In this document: in pieces, positions 19,533 to 30,433 of the stretch | How the letters are laid out: every line of letters begins with the position of its first letter | Position numbering within the stretch: the first letter of the stretch is position 1 | Assembly (NCBI GenBank): GCA_024867545.1 | Contig: JANFNE010000019.1 | Span: forward strand, 124,001 to 188,000 | Reading direction: 5' to 3' | DNA from: Phytopythium helicoides | Taxonomy: Eukaryota; Oomycota; Peronosporomycetes; Pythiales; Pythiaceae | Length of the DNA stretch: 64,000 bases | Program-made: the position numbers and the translations under genes | Notes under the pieces: generated by a model | What the model was told of the DNA's origin: nothing | Database searches by the model: none | The model's input: the letters and a program-made list of their open reading frames with translations, nothing else

Positions 19533-20856
19533 CCTTGCGAGTGGTGGTAGCGTGGTGTGAAGCTTGTACCGGCGGAGGCGAATTGGAAAGTGAGACCTCT
19601 CGGACTCGCGATTGCGGTGCTGATCGGTTTGGATGTGGCAGATCCAGCAAAAGCAGAAGCAGCAGCAGCAGCAGCAGCAGCCGTGGACTCGTCGTGATTG
19701 TTTCTGTCCCTGAAGCAGCAGCTCCAGTCAGCATGGAGTCGCGTCAGCGCTGCAACGCGACAGGAGGATGGGCGCTTGAAATGCATGAGAGTCATTCCGA
19801 GAGGCGAGAGTGTTGGCGAGTGGTGTCCGCTCGAAACCTGCAATGTCTAGTGTGCGGTCGCAAAGTGGTTGTATACTGAACGCATACAGACCATAATTGC
19901 ACTGCAGGAATTCATACTTGTGCGCAACACGTGCACCGCCATCAGCTGGTTATTCGAGCGCATGGACGGCACACCGGTCACCGCATCGACCCATGCGCGA
20001 ACGTTCGCTCCGATGGAGCTGCCCGCTACCACCGACGGCTCAGCACGCGATCGCACGAGTTCATCGACTTGATCACTGACTGCTGCAGTTAGTCCATTCT
20101 ATTCTCTCTCTCTCTCTCTCTCATTTGTGCGTGGTGCCCATCTCAGTGTGATCCAATGCCACCCGGTGCCGAGGTGGCCGGACTCGACTCGCGCAGGAAT
20201 GATGGTGGTTGACCGTGTTGAAGTTGCTCCGTCCATCCATTTGTTCCGTACGACGGACCGTTGGAGTGCCGTGCAAATTTTGCAAATCCAGCACGAGTCG
20301 ATCGGCGTTGGCATGACGTGGCGTCTTGCGAGGTGGGTTCTACTAGCGGTCTACTTTGGGAGTCCCTGGATGATGACCACGCAAGGAAGGTCCTGTCGCA
20401 TCGAAACACTCCGGAGGGTGTGAGACCCGAACAACGGGAGGTCGTGGAGCCATGACAACATGGACGAGGGGTGCCATAGGCATTGATACATGATCAAGTC
20501 ATCGTCATCATGCAACAACGAACTCGATCTTTTTGGCAAAGGACAACCAGTCGTGGCGATGTTGAGCGCCGTTCTTCACAACCCTTACATACTCCAACAT
20601 GAACCCTCGAAGCAGCAAAGTGAGTGTCTTCTTCGCATTGGGTACAATATTGGGTACAATTATCAGAAGGCGCATGGCTTCTAGCTTCTAGCTTCTAGCT
20701 GGTCGGACGAGTTGACAGCTGTGACTCGCTGTATCCAAATACGAACATGGATGCACCAGACGAAGACAACGATCATGGACGGTTGCATTGGATTGAATTC
20801 GAGTGAAGAATGAACGTTAATGAATGATCTCACGACTTCGAGACGGAAGCGCCAAT

Positions 20857-21106
20857 TTACGCAGACGACGGGTTGGAGGGGTAGCAGCCTGGCTTCTTCG
20901 TTGCCTTCGACATGTCGACCACCTTCGCAGTGCTGGGAACCAGCGACTTTGGGTTCGTCGATGTGCCCAGAAGCTCCGGCGATCGAAGAGCTATTATCAC
21001 CACCACTCGACGACGACGAAGAAGAAGATGCGATCATCTCGAACACCATCGACAGAGGCGGGATGACTGGGTGGCGAGAAGCTGTCGAGGTCGGACGAGA
21101 GTTCAT
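20857..21106 (-). pseudogene. Small protein C1, frameshifted
   Basis: The ATG and first ~47 residues match the C family (MNSRPTSTASRHPVIPP..., Ser run). An extra C (CCC where other copies have CC, near 20966-20968) then shifts the frame, and further small insertions occur near 20879-20895. The normal stop would be at 20857-20859; the shifted frame runs on to 20681. It is either a decayed copy or a sequence error. Confidence 0.55.
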
Positions 21107-21195
21107 GGCTGCCGGATCGAGATTGGAAGGAGGAATGGACGGTGAGATGCTTGTTGTCGGAGGCGACTGTCGCTCCAGCAGGTAAAATCAAGAGT

Positions 21196-22981
21196 AACCG
21201 AGAGCCACACTTTAGTGTTGTGTGCTTTGCATGCGACCGGTTGCTATACGACGACCTCACACCATTTGGAAGCGAGACGAGATGGGCACGTAACGTTTAT
21301 GTTCTGGCGTGCGTCATGTACACCATCAATTTTCTGTTGTGGTATCATTGGGAGCTGTGTAAACACCGGGAGCATAGCTCGAACATGAGCCGCTTTTGGA
21401 GCGTAGCATTGTGTGTAAGCAGCTTTCAGGTCCGCATGCGAATGTGGTTCGGAGAGAGGCTTGCGCAAGCAGTAGCAGCCACCAATGGCTCCAGCAAGAG
21501 ATCCGAGACGTGACATTGGGCTGGGAAGACTTCGCATTGGGGCGCCTGGACGCGTCACCGCTCAGACACACGGTGATTATGGTTCAACTGAATTTATGGT
21601 GCGTGTGTGCATACTGTATGTGAGGCACTTGCTGGAGCGTGCTGATCATTTGCAGTGAACAGTTGACCATGACCGTATCGCTCCGTGCGACATTGAGGAA
21701 CGTGAACAGAGGGAACGATTGCGATCAATTCCTGCTAACGTCATGCAATGCACAGAAAAGCTTCGGTCGGATTCATTGTTCTGCGGTGACTACTTGTTCA
21801 TTTTGCAGTGACGACGGTCTCTAGAACTTACGATGTCGCCAATGAGGGAACAATCTACCTCGTGCTAAGTCGATCAAGATGTTCCACTTGATAAGGGACC
21901 AGCTATGACAGTCACTTGCTCGTCTTTTTGCTTTCTACCAGGAGTCCAAATTGGATGCCCAGAGCTTCGCAGCGAGGAGTTTGAGATGTTGCTCACCATT
22001 TTATGGAATATCGGTCACATGATCCAGGACATTGGTTCGCACGCGGAGCTCTCTCTGAAACGTGATTCACCGTCCGTTTCGGCGAGTTCGAACACTGCTC
22101 AAATAAGGACGTTCCCCTCCGAGTCGGTTAGATGTAGCCTCCTTACCGTTGGCTGCAGAGATGAGAGCAGCCAATCTCGATCACCAAGCGATTTGGATCC
22201 TAGCGACGCAGATGCAATCACCAGGCTCGACCTCATTATTGTCTAAGGTGTTGAACCCACCACGCAACACCATGGGGCTGCGTCATAGGTATTCTCTTCG
22301 GGAAAATCATCTTGGCTGGCTTTGAATGATCTGTTTGCTCAGCTCTCGTTAGGATGATGAATGCACTCGGCGAGGACTTGGTGCTTAACTGTAAAGACCC
22401 TGGGAAGCGAACATGTTGCTGACTACGGTCTGTGCGCTGAATCAGCGCTCACATAGGGTGGCCCAATAGGCCGGGTCGTATAGCCCCGTGTCTCGCAGAG
22501 GCACGACTGGTGTCACAGTGTCCTCGACTCGACGTGCTCACCACAGTTGCCACAATCGCGCACCAATGCTCACGAGTTGGCCAGTGTCGACCCCAAGCAA
22601 TTTTGACCGCCGCAACTCTTTCGTTAGCTTGAACCTCCCTTGTTGCAACACGGTGTGCTCGATGACCAGTATGGATGACGACGAAAGAGCTTTGCGGTTG
22701 CTGGACACGTTGCGTCATTTGATACAAGTTGAAGCTTCCTCGTGCAATGCACAGCACTGTCCATTTTCGTCGAACAGCTCGCTGTAAGTTGTTTGGCCCG
22801 CGAGGCTCACCATGACTCGTGCAGAGAGATGACAGACGCTGATACTCGAGCTCCGCCGAGTGACTCACGATTGCATGTGACAGGTGCCAGCTCGCTTGAT
22901 CCGTATGATTGGCTGAAACCCGATCCAACGTCGTCCTCGCTCCAGATTCTCACCTCCCATTTCAATACTATAATCCAGTGA
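21196..22981 (+). pseudogene. Unidentified multi-exon gene, possibly cut by the repeat boundary
   Basis: Protein-like segments occur on the plus strand in changing frames, separated by intron-like sequences. Near 21,200-21,410 is a hydrophobic span (NVYVLACVMYTINFLLWYHW). Near 21,669-21,780 is DIEEREQRERLRS...TEKLRSDSLFC, near 21,810-21,870 is RTYDVANEGTIYLVL, and 21,942-22,245 holds CPELRSEEFEMLLTILWNIG. A final pair of exons, ending at 22,783 and starting at 22,825, is joined by a GTAAGT...TGCAG intron and stops at 22,981. I do not recognise the family and cannot assemble a complete reading frame. The 5' end coincides with the edge of the duplicated segment at about 21,195, so the gene may be truncated. 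All exon limits are tentative. Confidence 0.3.
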
Positions 22982-23103
22982 GAAAACCGTTACGAATCCT
23001 GGCGAGATTCTAGCAGGTGTACAGTCACACTGCAACCTCACTTGGTCTCCTCAGTTCCCAAGCCGCCTTCTCGCCGCCAGGTCTCGTCACTCCAACTCCG
23101 GCC

Positions 23104-24411
23104 ATGAAGTTCGGCAAGCGCATGCGGGGGCTGGCGTCGCCGTCCTGGGCGGGCGACTACGTCGACTACAAGCTGCTCAAGCGCCAGATCAAGCAGCCGC
23201 AGCCGCCAAGCTCGGCTGACTTCCACGCGCTGCTCGCCGCCGAGATGGACAAGGTCAACGCCGCGTACGCGCGCATCTACGAACAGCTGGCTAGCGACGA
23301 GCTGGCATCGCTCCGCAGGGCGCTGGGCAACCGCTGGGTTCTGTCGCCCGCCAAGGCGCGCGCTCTGCTGCTGGACGCGCTCGAGCTCTCCCACAGGGTG
23401 GACGTCTTCCGGCGCTTCGTCGTGCTCAACACGCTCGCCTTCGTCAAGATAACCAAAAAGTTCGACAAGACGGCAGGAACTGACCTCAAGACCGCCGTCA
23501 TGGACGACCTCAACTCACAGCAGTTCTACCAGGGACAAGACCTCGACGCGCTGTGCGAGCAGACGGCCGCGCTGACGGACCGCATCATGCTCTGTGTGCT
23601 GCCGGACGGCAACTACCGCCTACAGGACAGTCTGCCGACGTGCCCGATCTGCCTCAGCGCCAACACCAAGTCCCCCATCACGCTCTCGTGCGGCCACACC
23701 TTCTGCTGGTCGTGCCTCTCCAAGGCGGTCGAACACCGCTTCACGTCGTGCCCACTCTGCCGCATGGAGCAGTCCATCGATCCACGCGACTACGAGATCG
23801 ACGGCCTCGTCAAGCGATTCAAGCGTGCCTACGAGTTCGTGGAAGAAGGACTGGATCGAGCACCGTTCGCATCGAGCCCAATGCGCCAGATCCTCAGCGA
23901 GGCCTTTGACCAGGTCGACGGGTACCTCATGGAAGTGGAGGCGCAGTACGCGACACTGAGCCCGCGGGGGTCCACGAGCGACTCTACCGACCTGGAAAAC
24001 CTCACAGACAGCCATATTGTGGACGAAGAGAAGACATACAAAGTGGTCGAGGAGGATGTTAATACCAGGAAAGATGCCGAGGCGGAGCCCATGCCCGAGC
24101 CTCTAACGCCGCTCAACAAGGGCGATCCGGTGCAAGTGCTTTATGGCAATCACTGGTACCCGGGCATGGTCATGGAGTGCAACCGGGACGGCGAGACATA
24201 CTCAGTGCTCTGGTGGGTCAAGGACAACTCACAGCGGTTCGGCCAGCGCGTGCGCCGCGATCAGCTGCGCGAGCCAATCCTCGTGGGCGAGGGAGGTGAC
24301 AGCAGTGCGCTGTACGATTACGCTGCGGGTGTGCTGCAGTCCGCGACCGAGTGGGCGCTCGAGCCCTTCCGCCGCCTTCGCTCCATATCCTCCGAGCGCA
24401 GCAGCATGTGA
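23104..24411 (+). CDS. SPX-RING protein (NLA-like E3 ubiquitin ligase candidate)
   Basis: Single exon, 435 residues. The N-terminus MKFGKRMRGLASPSW...YVDYKLLKR opens an SPX domain, the inositol-pyrophosphate sensor of phosphate status, with KITKKFDK in its third helix. A C3HC4 RING follows at about 180-220 (CPIC...CGHTFCWSC...CPLC). An acidic linker leads to a Tudor/Agenet-like module near 338-385 (GDPVQVLYGNHWYPGMV...YSVLWW). SPX-RING proteins such as plant NLA ubiquitinate phosphate transporters; the added C-terminal module is unusual. The start is the canonical MKFGK at 23104. By inference it links phosphate status to protein turnover. Confidence 0.88.
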   Translation: MKFGKRMRGLASPSWAGDYVDYKLLKRQIKQPQPPSSADFHALLAAEMDKVNAAYARIYEQLASDELASLRRALGNRWVLSPAKARALLLDALELSHRVDVFRRFVVLNTLAFVKITKKFDKTAGTDLKTAVMDDLNSQQFYQGQDLDALCEQTAALTDRIMLCVLPDGNYRLQDSLPTCPICLSANTKSPITLSCGHTFCWSCLSKAVEHRFTSCPLCRMEQSIDPRDYEIDGLVKRFKRAYEFVEEGLDRAPFASSPMRQILSEAFDQVDGYLMEVEAQYATLSPRGSTSDSTDLENLTDSHIVDEEKTYKVVEEDVNTRKDAEAEPMPEPLTPLNKGDPVQVLYGNHWYPGMVMECNRDGETYSVLWWVKDNSQRFGQRVRRDQLREPILVGEGGDSSALYDYAAGVLQSATEWALEPFRRLRSISSERSSM

Positions 24412-24668
24412 GGCAGCCGCTGCCTGCCTCCTAGATATGTATAACCATGTGTATCATAATCTGCGTGTCGGTTCGTTCCAGCCGAAAATCCAGGCATTGG
24501 ATTTTGAACCAACGCCTCATGAACTCTAAGGATCAATGTCGTTTGTCAACCCAAAAGCGAGTGGGATAATTCTTGCTTAGCAGTCATCATTTCCCAACAC
24601 ACGCCTCAAACACAAGTCCAAGCGCAAGCTGCATCTTCCACCCAGCTGTTCAAGTGAGGTCAATAGGG

Positions 24669-24926
24669 ATGAACGACAACATAGCGGAAGCCCGATCCAA
24701 CTCGCACTCACATGAAGAAGATAGTCTGCCCGGAGTCGACGAAGATCACCCGCGCAAGCCACCGAGCAGCAGCAAGTTCGTGAGCAGAATAAAGTCGATC
24801 TACCGTGAGAAGAAGGATGCTCGACAGAACCGAGAGCCCAAGAGGCAGAAGGTGGTAGTCGTGATCGCAAAGCGAATCATTCGTAACGAACCCATTCACG
24901 GGTTAAGCCGTGCTCGCTTCGGATAG
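24669..24926 (+). CDS. Small protein D (diverged B-like member)
   Basis: 85 residues, no known domain. It shares the family pattern: MNDNIAEAR start, SSSKFVSRIKSIYREKKDARQ core (B: GKFVLKMQSLFGGNKEARQ) and an ARFG end. Its 5' flank also resembles that of B genes (CTCAAA...CAAGTGAGGTCAATAGGGATG against CTCAAA...GAAGTGAGACCACCCAGCC...ATG). It precedes C2 as B genes precede C genes in the arrays, so it is probably the diverged B of an older unit. It ends at Gly without the final Arg-x. Confidence 0.5.
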   Translation: MNDNIAEARSNSHSHEEDSLPGVDEDHPRKPPSSSKFVSRIKSIYREKKDARQNREPKRQKVVVVIAKRIIRNEPIHGLSRARFG

Positions 24927-25892
24927 CCTTTGATAGCGCTCAAATGCGTGGTAGCAGCCTTGATAATTGGTTCAACTGCAACAAAAAAGTGTCGTCGACT
25001 GCGGGTGCTACTCAAAAGAAATGAACAATCTATTCATCTCCTTCAGGCGAGTATATTCAGTATTCTCCCGCAGCAATGCAGAATGATTCGCGAGCAATCA
25101 AACTAAGAAAGACTCCCTACCACGATATTTCACAATCACTGGGCGAAAGATATCGATCGAGAGAGAAACCACTCCACTTGCGCTGTTTGAGTAAACTCAG
25201 CAGCGGTCGACCCTGTCTTGTCATGCATCCCACAGAGCGAAGCACACCCAATCCAATCAATGCGACCGCAATAGAGCAGCGTAAAAGCTCACAGTTGTGC
25301 TCGTGCCGACAAGAGAAGAGCCTTCCTCCCTCGCGTGGTATCATCCGCGTTTGGTGTCGTCACGATGTCTTGATGCTGTCGAGTCGAGCTGCAACAAATG
25401 CGAATGTGTGTGGCAGACCTGGCGGAGCATTCATTCCACACGCCACCAAATCGTCTCCTGCGCGCTCGTGAATGTGTCATGACATGATCCACACGATGCA
25501 CGCCAGGACAGGACACGCTGATCCACGTGGATGTCGACCCATCACGTTTCCCTTCGTGACACTGCTGTTGTTCGTGGTCGCTTTGTAGCTAACAAGGAGG
25601 AGGAGCGTCGATACAGCGGCATGCGACGCACACAAAACACCGCGGTGAGGAGCGACAACGAAGTGGTCGATGACTGGTCTGGCGGCTGTGAATGATGGTG
25701 GAGGTAGGCTTCCACGAGCACCTCGCTTGGCAGTCCACGACGATGAGTACATGGGATAGCTCCATGGTGGACTCGTGTGCGACGCGGGAGCTTGGCTATC
25801 AGTCACTCTTGATTTTACCTGCTGGAGCGACAGTCGCTCCCACAACAAGCATCTCACCGTCCATTCCTCCTTCCAATCTCGATCCGGCAGCC

Positions 25893-26138
25893 ATGAACTC
25901 TCGTCCGACCTCGACAGCTTCTCGCCACCCAGTCATCCCGCCTCTGTCGATGGTGTTCGAGATGATCGCATCTTCTTCTTCGTCGTCGTCGAGTGGTGGT
26001 GATAATAGCTCTTCGATCGCCGGAGCTTCTGGCACATCGACGAACCCAAAGTCGCTGGTTCCCAGCACTGCGAAGGTGGTCGACATGTCAAAGGCAACAA
26101 AGAAGCCAGCTGCTACCTCCAACCCGTCGTCTGCGTAA
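25893..26138 (+). CDS. Small protein C2 (C family)
   Basis: 81 residues, Ser/Thr/Pro-rich: MNSRPTSTASRHPVIPP, a serine run (MIASSSSSSSSGGDNSSS), then TNPKSLVPSTAKVVDMSKATKK. No domain or signal peptide. The coding strand is supported by comparing copies: codons in the Ser run differ (TCT, TCG, TCA) but stay Ser, whereas the opposite-strand frame would change Glu to Asp. The frame stays open upstream of the ATG in several copies, so a longer N-terminus is possible. Confidence 0.5.
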   Translation: MNSRPTSTASRHPVIPPLSMVFEMIASSSSSSSSGGDNSSSIAGASGTSTNPKSLVPSTAKVVDMSKATKKPAATSNPSSA

Positions 26139-27463
26139 ATTGGCGCTTCCGTCTCGAAGTCGTGAGATCATTCATTAACGTTCATTCTTTCACTCGAATT
26201 CAATCCAATGCAACCGTCCATGATCGTTGTCTTCGTCTGGTGCATCCATGTTCGTATTTGGATACAGCGAGTCACCGCTGTCAACTCGTCCGACCAGCTA
26301 GAAGCTAGAAGCTAGAAGCCATGCGCCTTCTGATAATTGTACCCAATATTGTACCCAATGCGAAGAAGACACTCACTTTGCTGCTTCGAGGGTTCATGTT
26401 GGAGTATGTAAGGGTTGTGAAGAACGGCGCTCAACATCGCCACGACTGGTTGTCATTTGCCAAAAAGATCGAGTTCGTTGTTGCATGATGACGATGACTT
26501 GATCATGTATCAATGCCTATGGCACCCCTCGTCCATGTTGTCATGGTTCCACGACCTCCCGTTGTTCGGGTCTCACACCCTCCGGAGTGTTTCGATGCGA
26601 CAGGACCTTCCTTGCGTGGTCATCATCCAGGGACTCCCAAAGTAGACCGCTAGTAGAACCCACCTCGCAAGGCGCCACGTCATGCCAACGCCGATCCACT
26701 CGTGCTGGATTTGCAAAATTTGCACGGCACTCCAACGGTCCGTCGTACGGAACAAATGGATGGACGGAGCAACTTCAACACGGTCAACCACCATCATTCC
26801 TGCGCGAGTCGAGTCCGGCCACCTCGGCACCGGGTGGCATTGGATCACACTGAGATGGGCACCACGCACAAATGAGAGAGAGAGAGAGAGAGAATAGAAT
26901 GGACTAACTGCAGCAGTCAGTGATCAAGTCGATGAACTCGTGCGATCGCGTGCTGGGCCGTCGGTGGTAGCGGGCAGCTCCATCGGAGCGAACGTTCGTG
27001 CATGGGTCGATGCGGTGACCGGTGTGCCGTCCATGCGCTCGAATAACCAGCTGATGGCGGTGCACGTGTTGCGCACAAGTATGAATTCCTGCAGTGCAAT
27101 TATGGTCTGTATGCGTTCAGTATACAACCACTTTGCGACCGCACACTAGACATTGCAGGTTTCGAGCGGACACCACTCGCCAACACTCTCGCCTCTCGGA
27201 ATGACTCTCATGCATTTCAAGCGCCCATCCTCCTATCGCGTTGCAGCGCTGACGCGACTCCGTGCTGACTGGAGCTGCTGCTTCAGGGACAGAAACAATC
27301 ACGACGAGTCCACGGCTGCTGCTGCTGCTGCTGCTGCTTCTGCTTTTGCTGGATCTGCCACATCCAAACCGATCAGCACCGCAATCGCGAGTCCGAGAGG
27401 TCTCACTTTCCAATTCGCCTCCGCCGGTACAAGCTTCACACCACGCTACCACCACTCGCAAGG

Positions 27464-27811
27464 ATGAACACCAACATGGCCACCGCTCGCCACGCGCTGC
27501 CCTTCAACTCGCAGTCGCACCTCATGCACGTCCGCGACCAGCTCGTCGCTCAGTCGGACGCTCTCAAGCTCAACAACAGCAACAACAGCAACAGCACCAA
27601 CAGCAACAGTAACAACCTGATGGCTCCTCGCGAGTCGACGCGGTCCAAGTTCGCTCGCAAGATGCAAGCGTTCATGCCTGGCAAGAAGCAGACGCAAACC
27701 AAGTCAGTGAGCGACATCACCCAAGAGGATCGGGAAGCGACGCTGCAACGCCGACTCATAGCCGATGCGACGATGATGCACGCCCACGGCGGACGTTTTG
27801 GTCGTTGCTAA
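27464..27811 (+). CDS. Small protein A2 (A/B family)
   Basis: 115 residues, nearly identical to A1 (Met/Thr and Arg/Gly exchanges near the C-terminus) although in inverted orientation 8 kb away. It has the same Asn/Ser tract, SKFARKMQAF core and GRFGRC end. A CTG-repeat tract lies in the 5' flank (27317-27338) and the conserved stem-loop follows 64 nt after the stop. Function unknown. Confidence 0.65.
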   Translation: MNTNMATARHALPFNSQSHLMHVRDQLVAQSDALKLNNSNNSNSTNSNSNNLMAPRESTRSKFARKMQAFMPGKKQTQTKSVSDITQEDREATLQRRLIADATMMHAHGGRFGRC

Positions 27812-27875
27812 GTTCCTCCTCGCTGCCTGATTGCCAAGTGTACTTTACTACTAGATGATGATCCTCTTTCATATG

Positions 27876-27900
27876 CGGGTGGGCGATCGTAGCCCGCCCA
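27876..27900 (+). promoter_or_regulatory. Conserved stem-loop 3' of A2
   Basis: CGGGTGGGC pairs with GCCCGCCCA around GATCGTA. It is equivalent to the element after A1. Confidence 0.4.
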
Positions 27901-28836
27901 GCTTAATCCTATAAGCGAATATGCTGCATTGAACCCCTCTCATAGTTCACGACTTGGGACGCTTTCATCCGTTCGGGTGATCGATCGCCTTGCATGTAAT
28001 CGGCGCAAACGCTTTCCTCGAGTCGAGGGCCTCGACCAAGGTGAGAGCGCCATACTGCGGCTGTCGTCCGCCACGCGTTTGTTTGGGTCCAAGTCTGTGT
28101 GGTGATGTTGGGATGGAAGGAAGTGGTGAATTGGACTTTCCTCCCTTCGTGCCTTGGCAGTCAGTAGCAGCAGTCATCGACGGCGCGAGAGAGAAGCACG
28201 TGAGACACGACTTGGACTCGATAACCTCATTCGAAATGGATGCACCACCACCGTTGTTGCAGCCAGACAGCCACCTTAGCGAACGACACCGGAACTTTCG
28301 TCCTGGTGGGAGCACCTTTGAAGTGGCGTGCTCTCTCCTCTGCCGAGCTCTTTCTCTCTCTCTAAATGTCGAGCGCTGAGCGAGGAGGATGGAGGCGACC
28401 TTCATTCGTGGTCTCGAGCTCTGGGATGAAGATGGAGTCCATCGAGATGGAGATGGAGGGGCGGACCGACTACCGGTAAACACGATCCCGCGACGCCAGC
28501 AGCCACCCAAACACACGCAAACGTTGCAGTGGCGCTGGACGCATCACATGGGACGCACCACCAACTGCAAAGAGCTGAGAGGGAGGCGAGGCGGGACCGA
28601 GAATGAAGGTACCATAGCTGGTCTCGAACGAAGGATGCGATCGACGGACACACAGAACACGCAGCGCACGCCTCACACTTGCTTTTGGTGCCTTGGATGG
28701 CGCCAACACACACTCACGGCACCTACACATCTCGAGACGAGCCGAGTCTTTCGCAGCAGCCGTCACTTTCCAACTCGCCGCCTCAAACGCAAGCGTCAGC
28801 GCCTCCAGCTCTCTGAAGTGAGACCACCCAGCCAAC

Positions 28837-29175
28837 ATGAACAACTTGGCCGGAGCAAGATACGCCGCACCACTCAACTCGCACGCGCAGCTGTCGTATC
28901 TACACGCGCGCGGCGACAAACACGAAGCCACAAGTCAGCCGTCAGTCACTGTGGAGCGTCCGCGAAAGTCGTCGAGCGGCAAGTTCGTTCTCAAGATGCA
29001 GTCGCTCTTCGGTGGGAACAAGGAGGCACGCCAACACCATCAGAAGCAACAACAACAACAACAACAACAACACCAACAGGACGAGAACGAGGAGGCTAAG
29101 AAGTCGTTGATGCGACGACTCATCGGCAGCGACGCCATGCTGCAGGCTGGTCGCGCGCGTTTCGGTCGTCCGTGA
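28837..29175 (+). CDS. Small protein B1 (A/B family, poly-Q)
   Basis: 112 residues. The N-terminus MNNLAGARYAAPLNSHAQLS parallels that of A proteins. The core SSGKFVLKMQSLFGGNKEARQ is followed by a glutamine run (Q8-H-QQ), DENEEAKK and the C-terminal LMRRLIGSDAMLQAGRARFGRP. No signal peptide, membrane span or known domain is present. The CAA/CAG run varies in length between B copies. Function unknown. Confidence 0.65.
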   Translation: MNNLAGARYAAPLNSHAQLSYLHARGDKHEATSQPSVTVERPRKSSSGKFVLKMQSLFGGNKEARQHHQKQQQQQQQQHQQDENEEAKKSLMRRLIGSDAMLQAGRARFGRP

Positions 29176-29230
29176 CCAGTGGGGGCGTTGTGGCTCAGTT
29201 GGGTCGCTCGCTGAGTGAAGGGTGATCTAC

Positions 29231-29246
29231 TCGATTGATCAATCGA
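29231..29246. repeat. Perfect 16-bp palindrome 3' of B1
   Basis: TCGATTGATCAATCGA, 56 nt after the B1 stop, inside a longer GATC-rich inverted repeat (29224-29265). It is present at 37896-37911 after B2 and in altered form after B3 and A/B5. It could form a 3' UTR hairpin. Confidence 0.4.
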
Positions 29247-30433
29247 CCGATCAGTCGATAGATCAATATGCGTATGAATATGTAAGGGAGGTAGGAGAAT
29301 GGTACAGTAGGCGCGAGAAGCAGCAGTGGCTGCTCCTCCGCAACGAGATCTTGACAACGAAGTGACTTTGACTTCGATGATTGTTTTCGTTCCCTACTAC
29401 GCCACTGCAGTCGGTCGATAGTCGGTTGATTGATTTTCTTGGTTCCGATCGAAAGGCGAAGGCTGGCGTAGTGTAGTGAAGTTGTGGTTGCTCGTTTGCT
29501 GCAAGAGCTGCCTCAGCACCGCGGTTGATGGCGCTTGGTAGACAGACGGTCATCAGTTTTTTTGCAACGATTCCCTCTTCAGTTCACTTTGTTTCGTTTC
29601 GAGTGCGTTTGTGCAATATCCTGTTTAGAAGGCAAACTTCAACGATGCGAGGTCCACGACTACAAACGACGCTAAGGACATGAGCGTTCGTGCCAATCGT
29701 GAGAGAAACCACTCCACTTGCGCTGTTTGAGCAAACTCAGCAGCAGTCGACCCTGTCTTGTCATGCATCCCACGGAACGAAGCAAACCCAATCCAATCAA
29801 TGCGACCGCAATAGAGCAGCGTAAAAGCTCACAGTTGTGCTCGTGCCGACAAGAGAAGAGCCTTCCTCCCTCGCGTGGTATCATCCGCATTTGGTATCGT
29901 CATGATGTCTTGATGCTGTCGAGTCGAGTCGTCGAGCTGCAGCAAATGCGAATGTGTGTGGCAGATCTGACGGAGCATTCATTCCACACGCCACCAAATC
30001 GTCTCCTGCGCGCTCATGACATGATCCGCACGGTGCACGCTAGGACAGGACAGGACACGCTGATCCACGTGGATGCCGACCCATCTCGTTTCCCTTCGTG
30101 ACACTGCTGTTGTTCGTGGTCGCTTTGTAGCTAACAAGGAGGAGGAGCGTCGATACAGCGGCATGCGACGAACACAAAACACCGCGGTGAGGAGCGACGA
30201 CGAAGTGGTCGATGACTGGTCTGGCGGTTGTGAATGATGGTGGAGGTGGCTTTCACGAGCTCCTCGCTTGGCAGTCCATGACGATGAGTACATGAGATAG
30301 CTTCATGGTGAACTCGTGTGCGATGCTCGAGCTTGGCTATCAGTCACTCTTGATTTTACCTGCTGGAGCGACAGTCGCTCCCACAACAAGCATCTCACCG
30401 TCCATTCCTCCTTCCAATCTCGATCCGGCAGCC

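Larger units (their letters stand above)
18780..21195 (-). repeat. Outlying copy of the C-A repeat segment
   Basis: This segment carries C1 and A1 in minus orientation and is an inverted, nearly identical copy of about 25,800-28,190. Identity ends abruptly at about 21,195, just after the sequence upstream of C1. At the other end similarity fades near 18,780. It contains a CT microsatellite (20102-20122) and tandem TTCTAGC heptamers (about 20679-20700). Confidence 0.75.

Noticed and set aside
25799..26122. Acidic 107-codon minus-strand ORF opposite C2 (also at 30340, 40952 and 45379)
   Set aside because: It looks protein-like and is conserved, but copy-to-copy changes are synonymous in the C frame and not in this one, so it is probably a shadow.
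28389..29099. 236-codon plus-strand ORF overlapping B1
   Set aside because: It is a shifted frame over B1 and its 5' flank and is explained by GC-rich open frames; the B frame is the one with conserved ends across copies.
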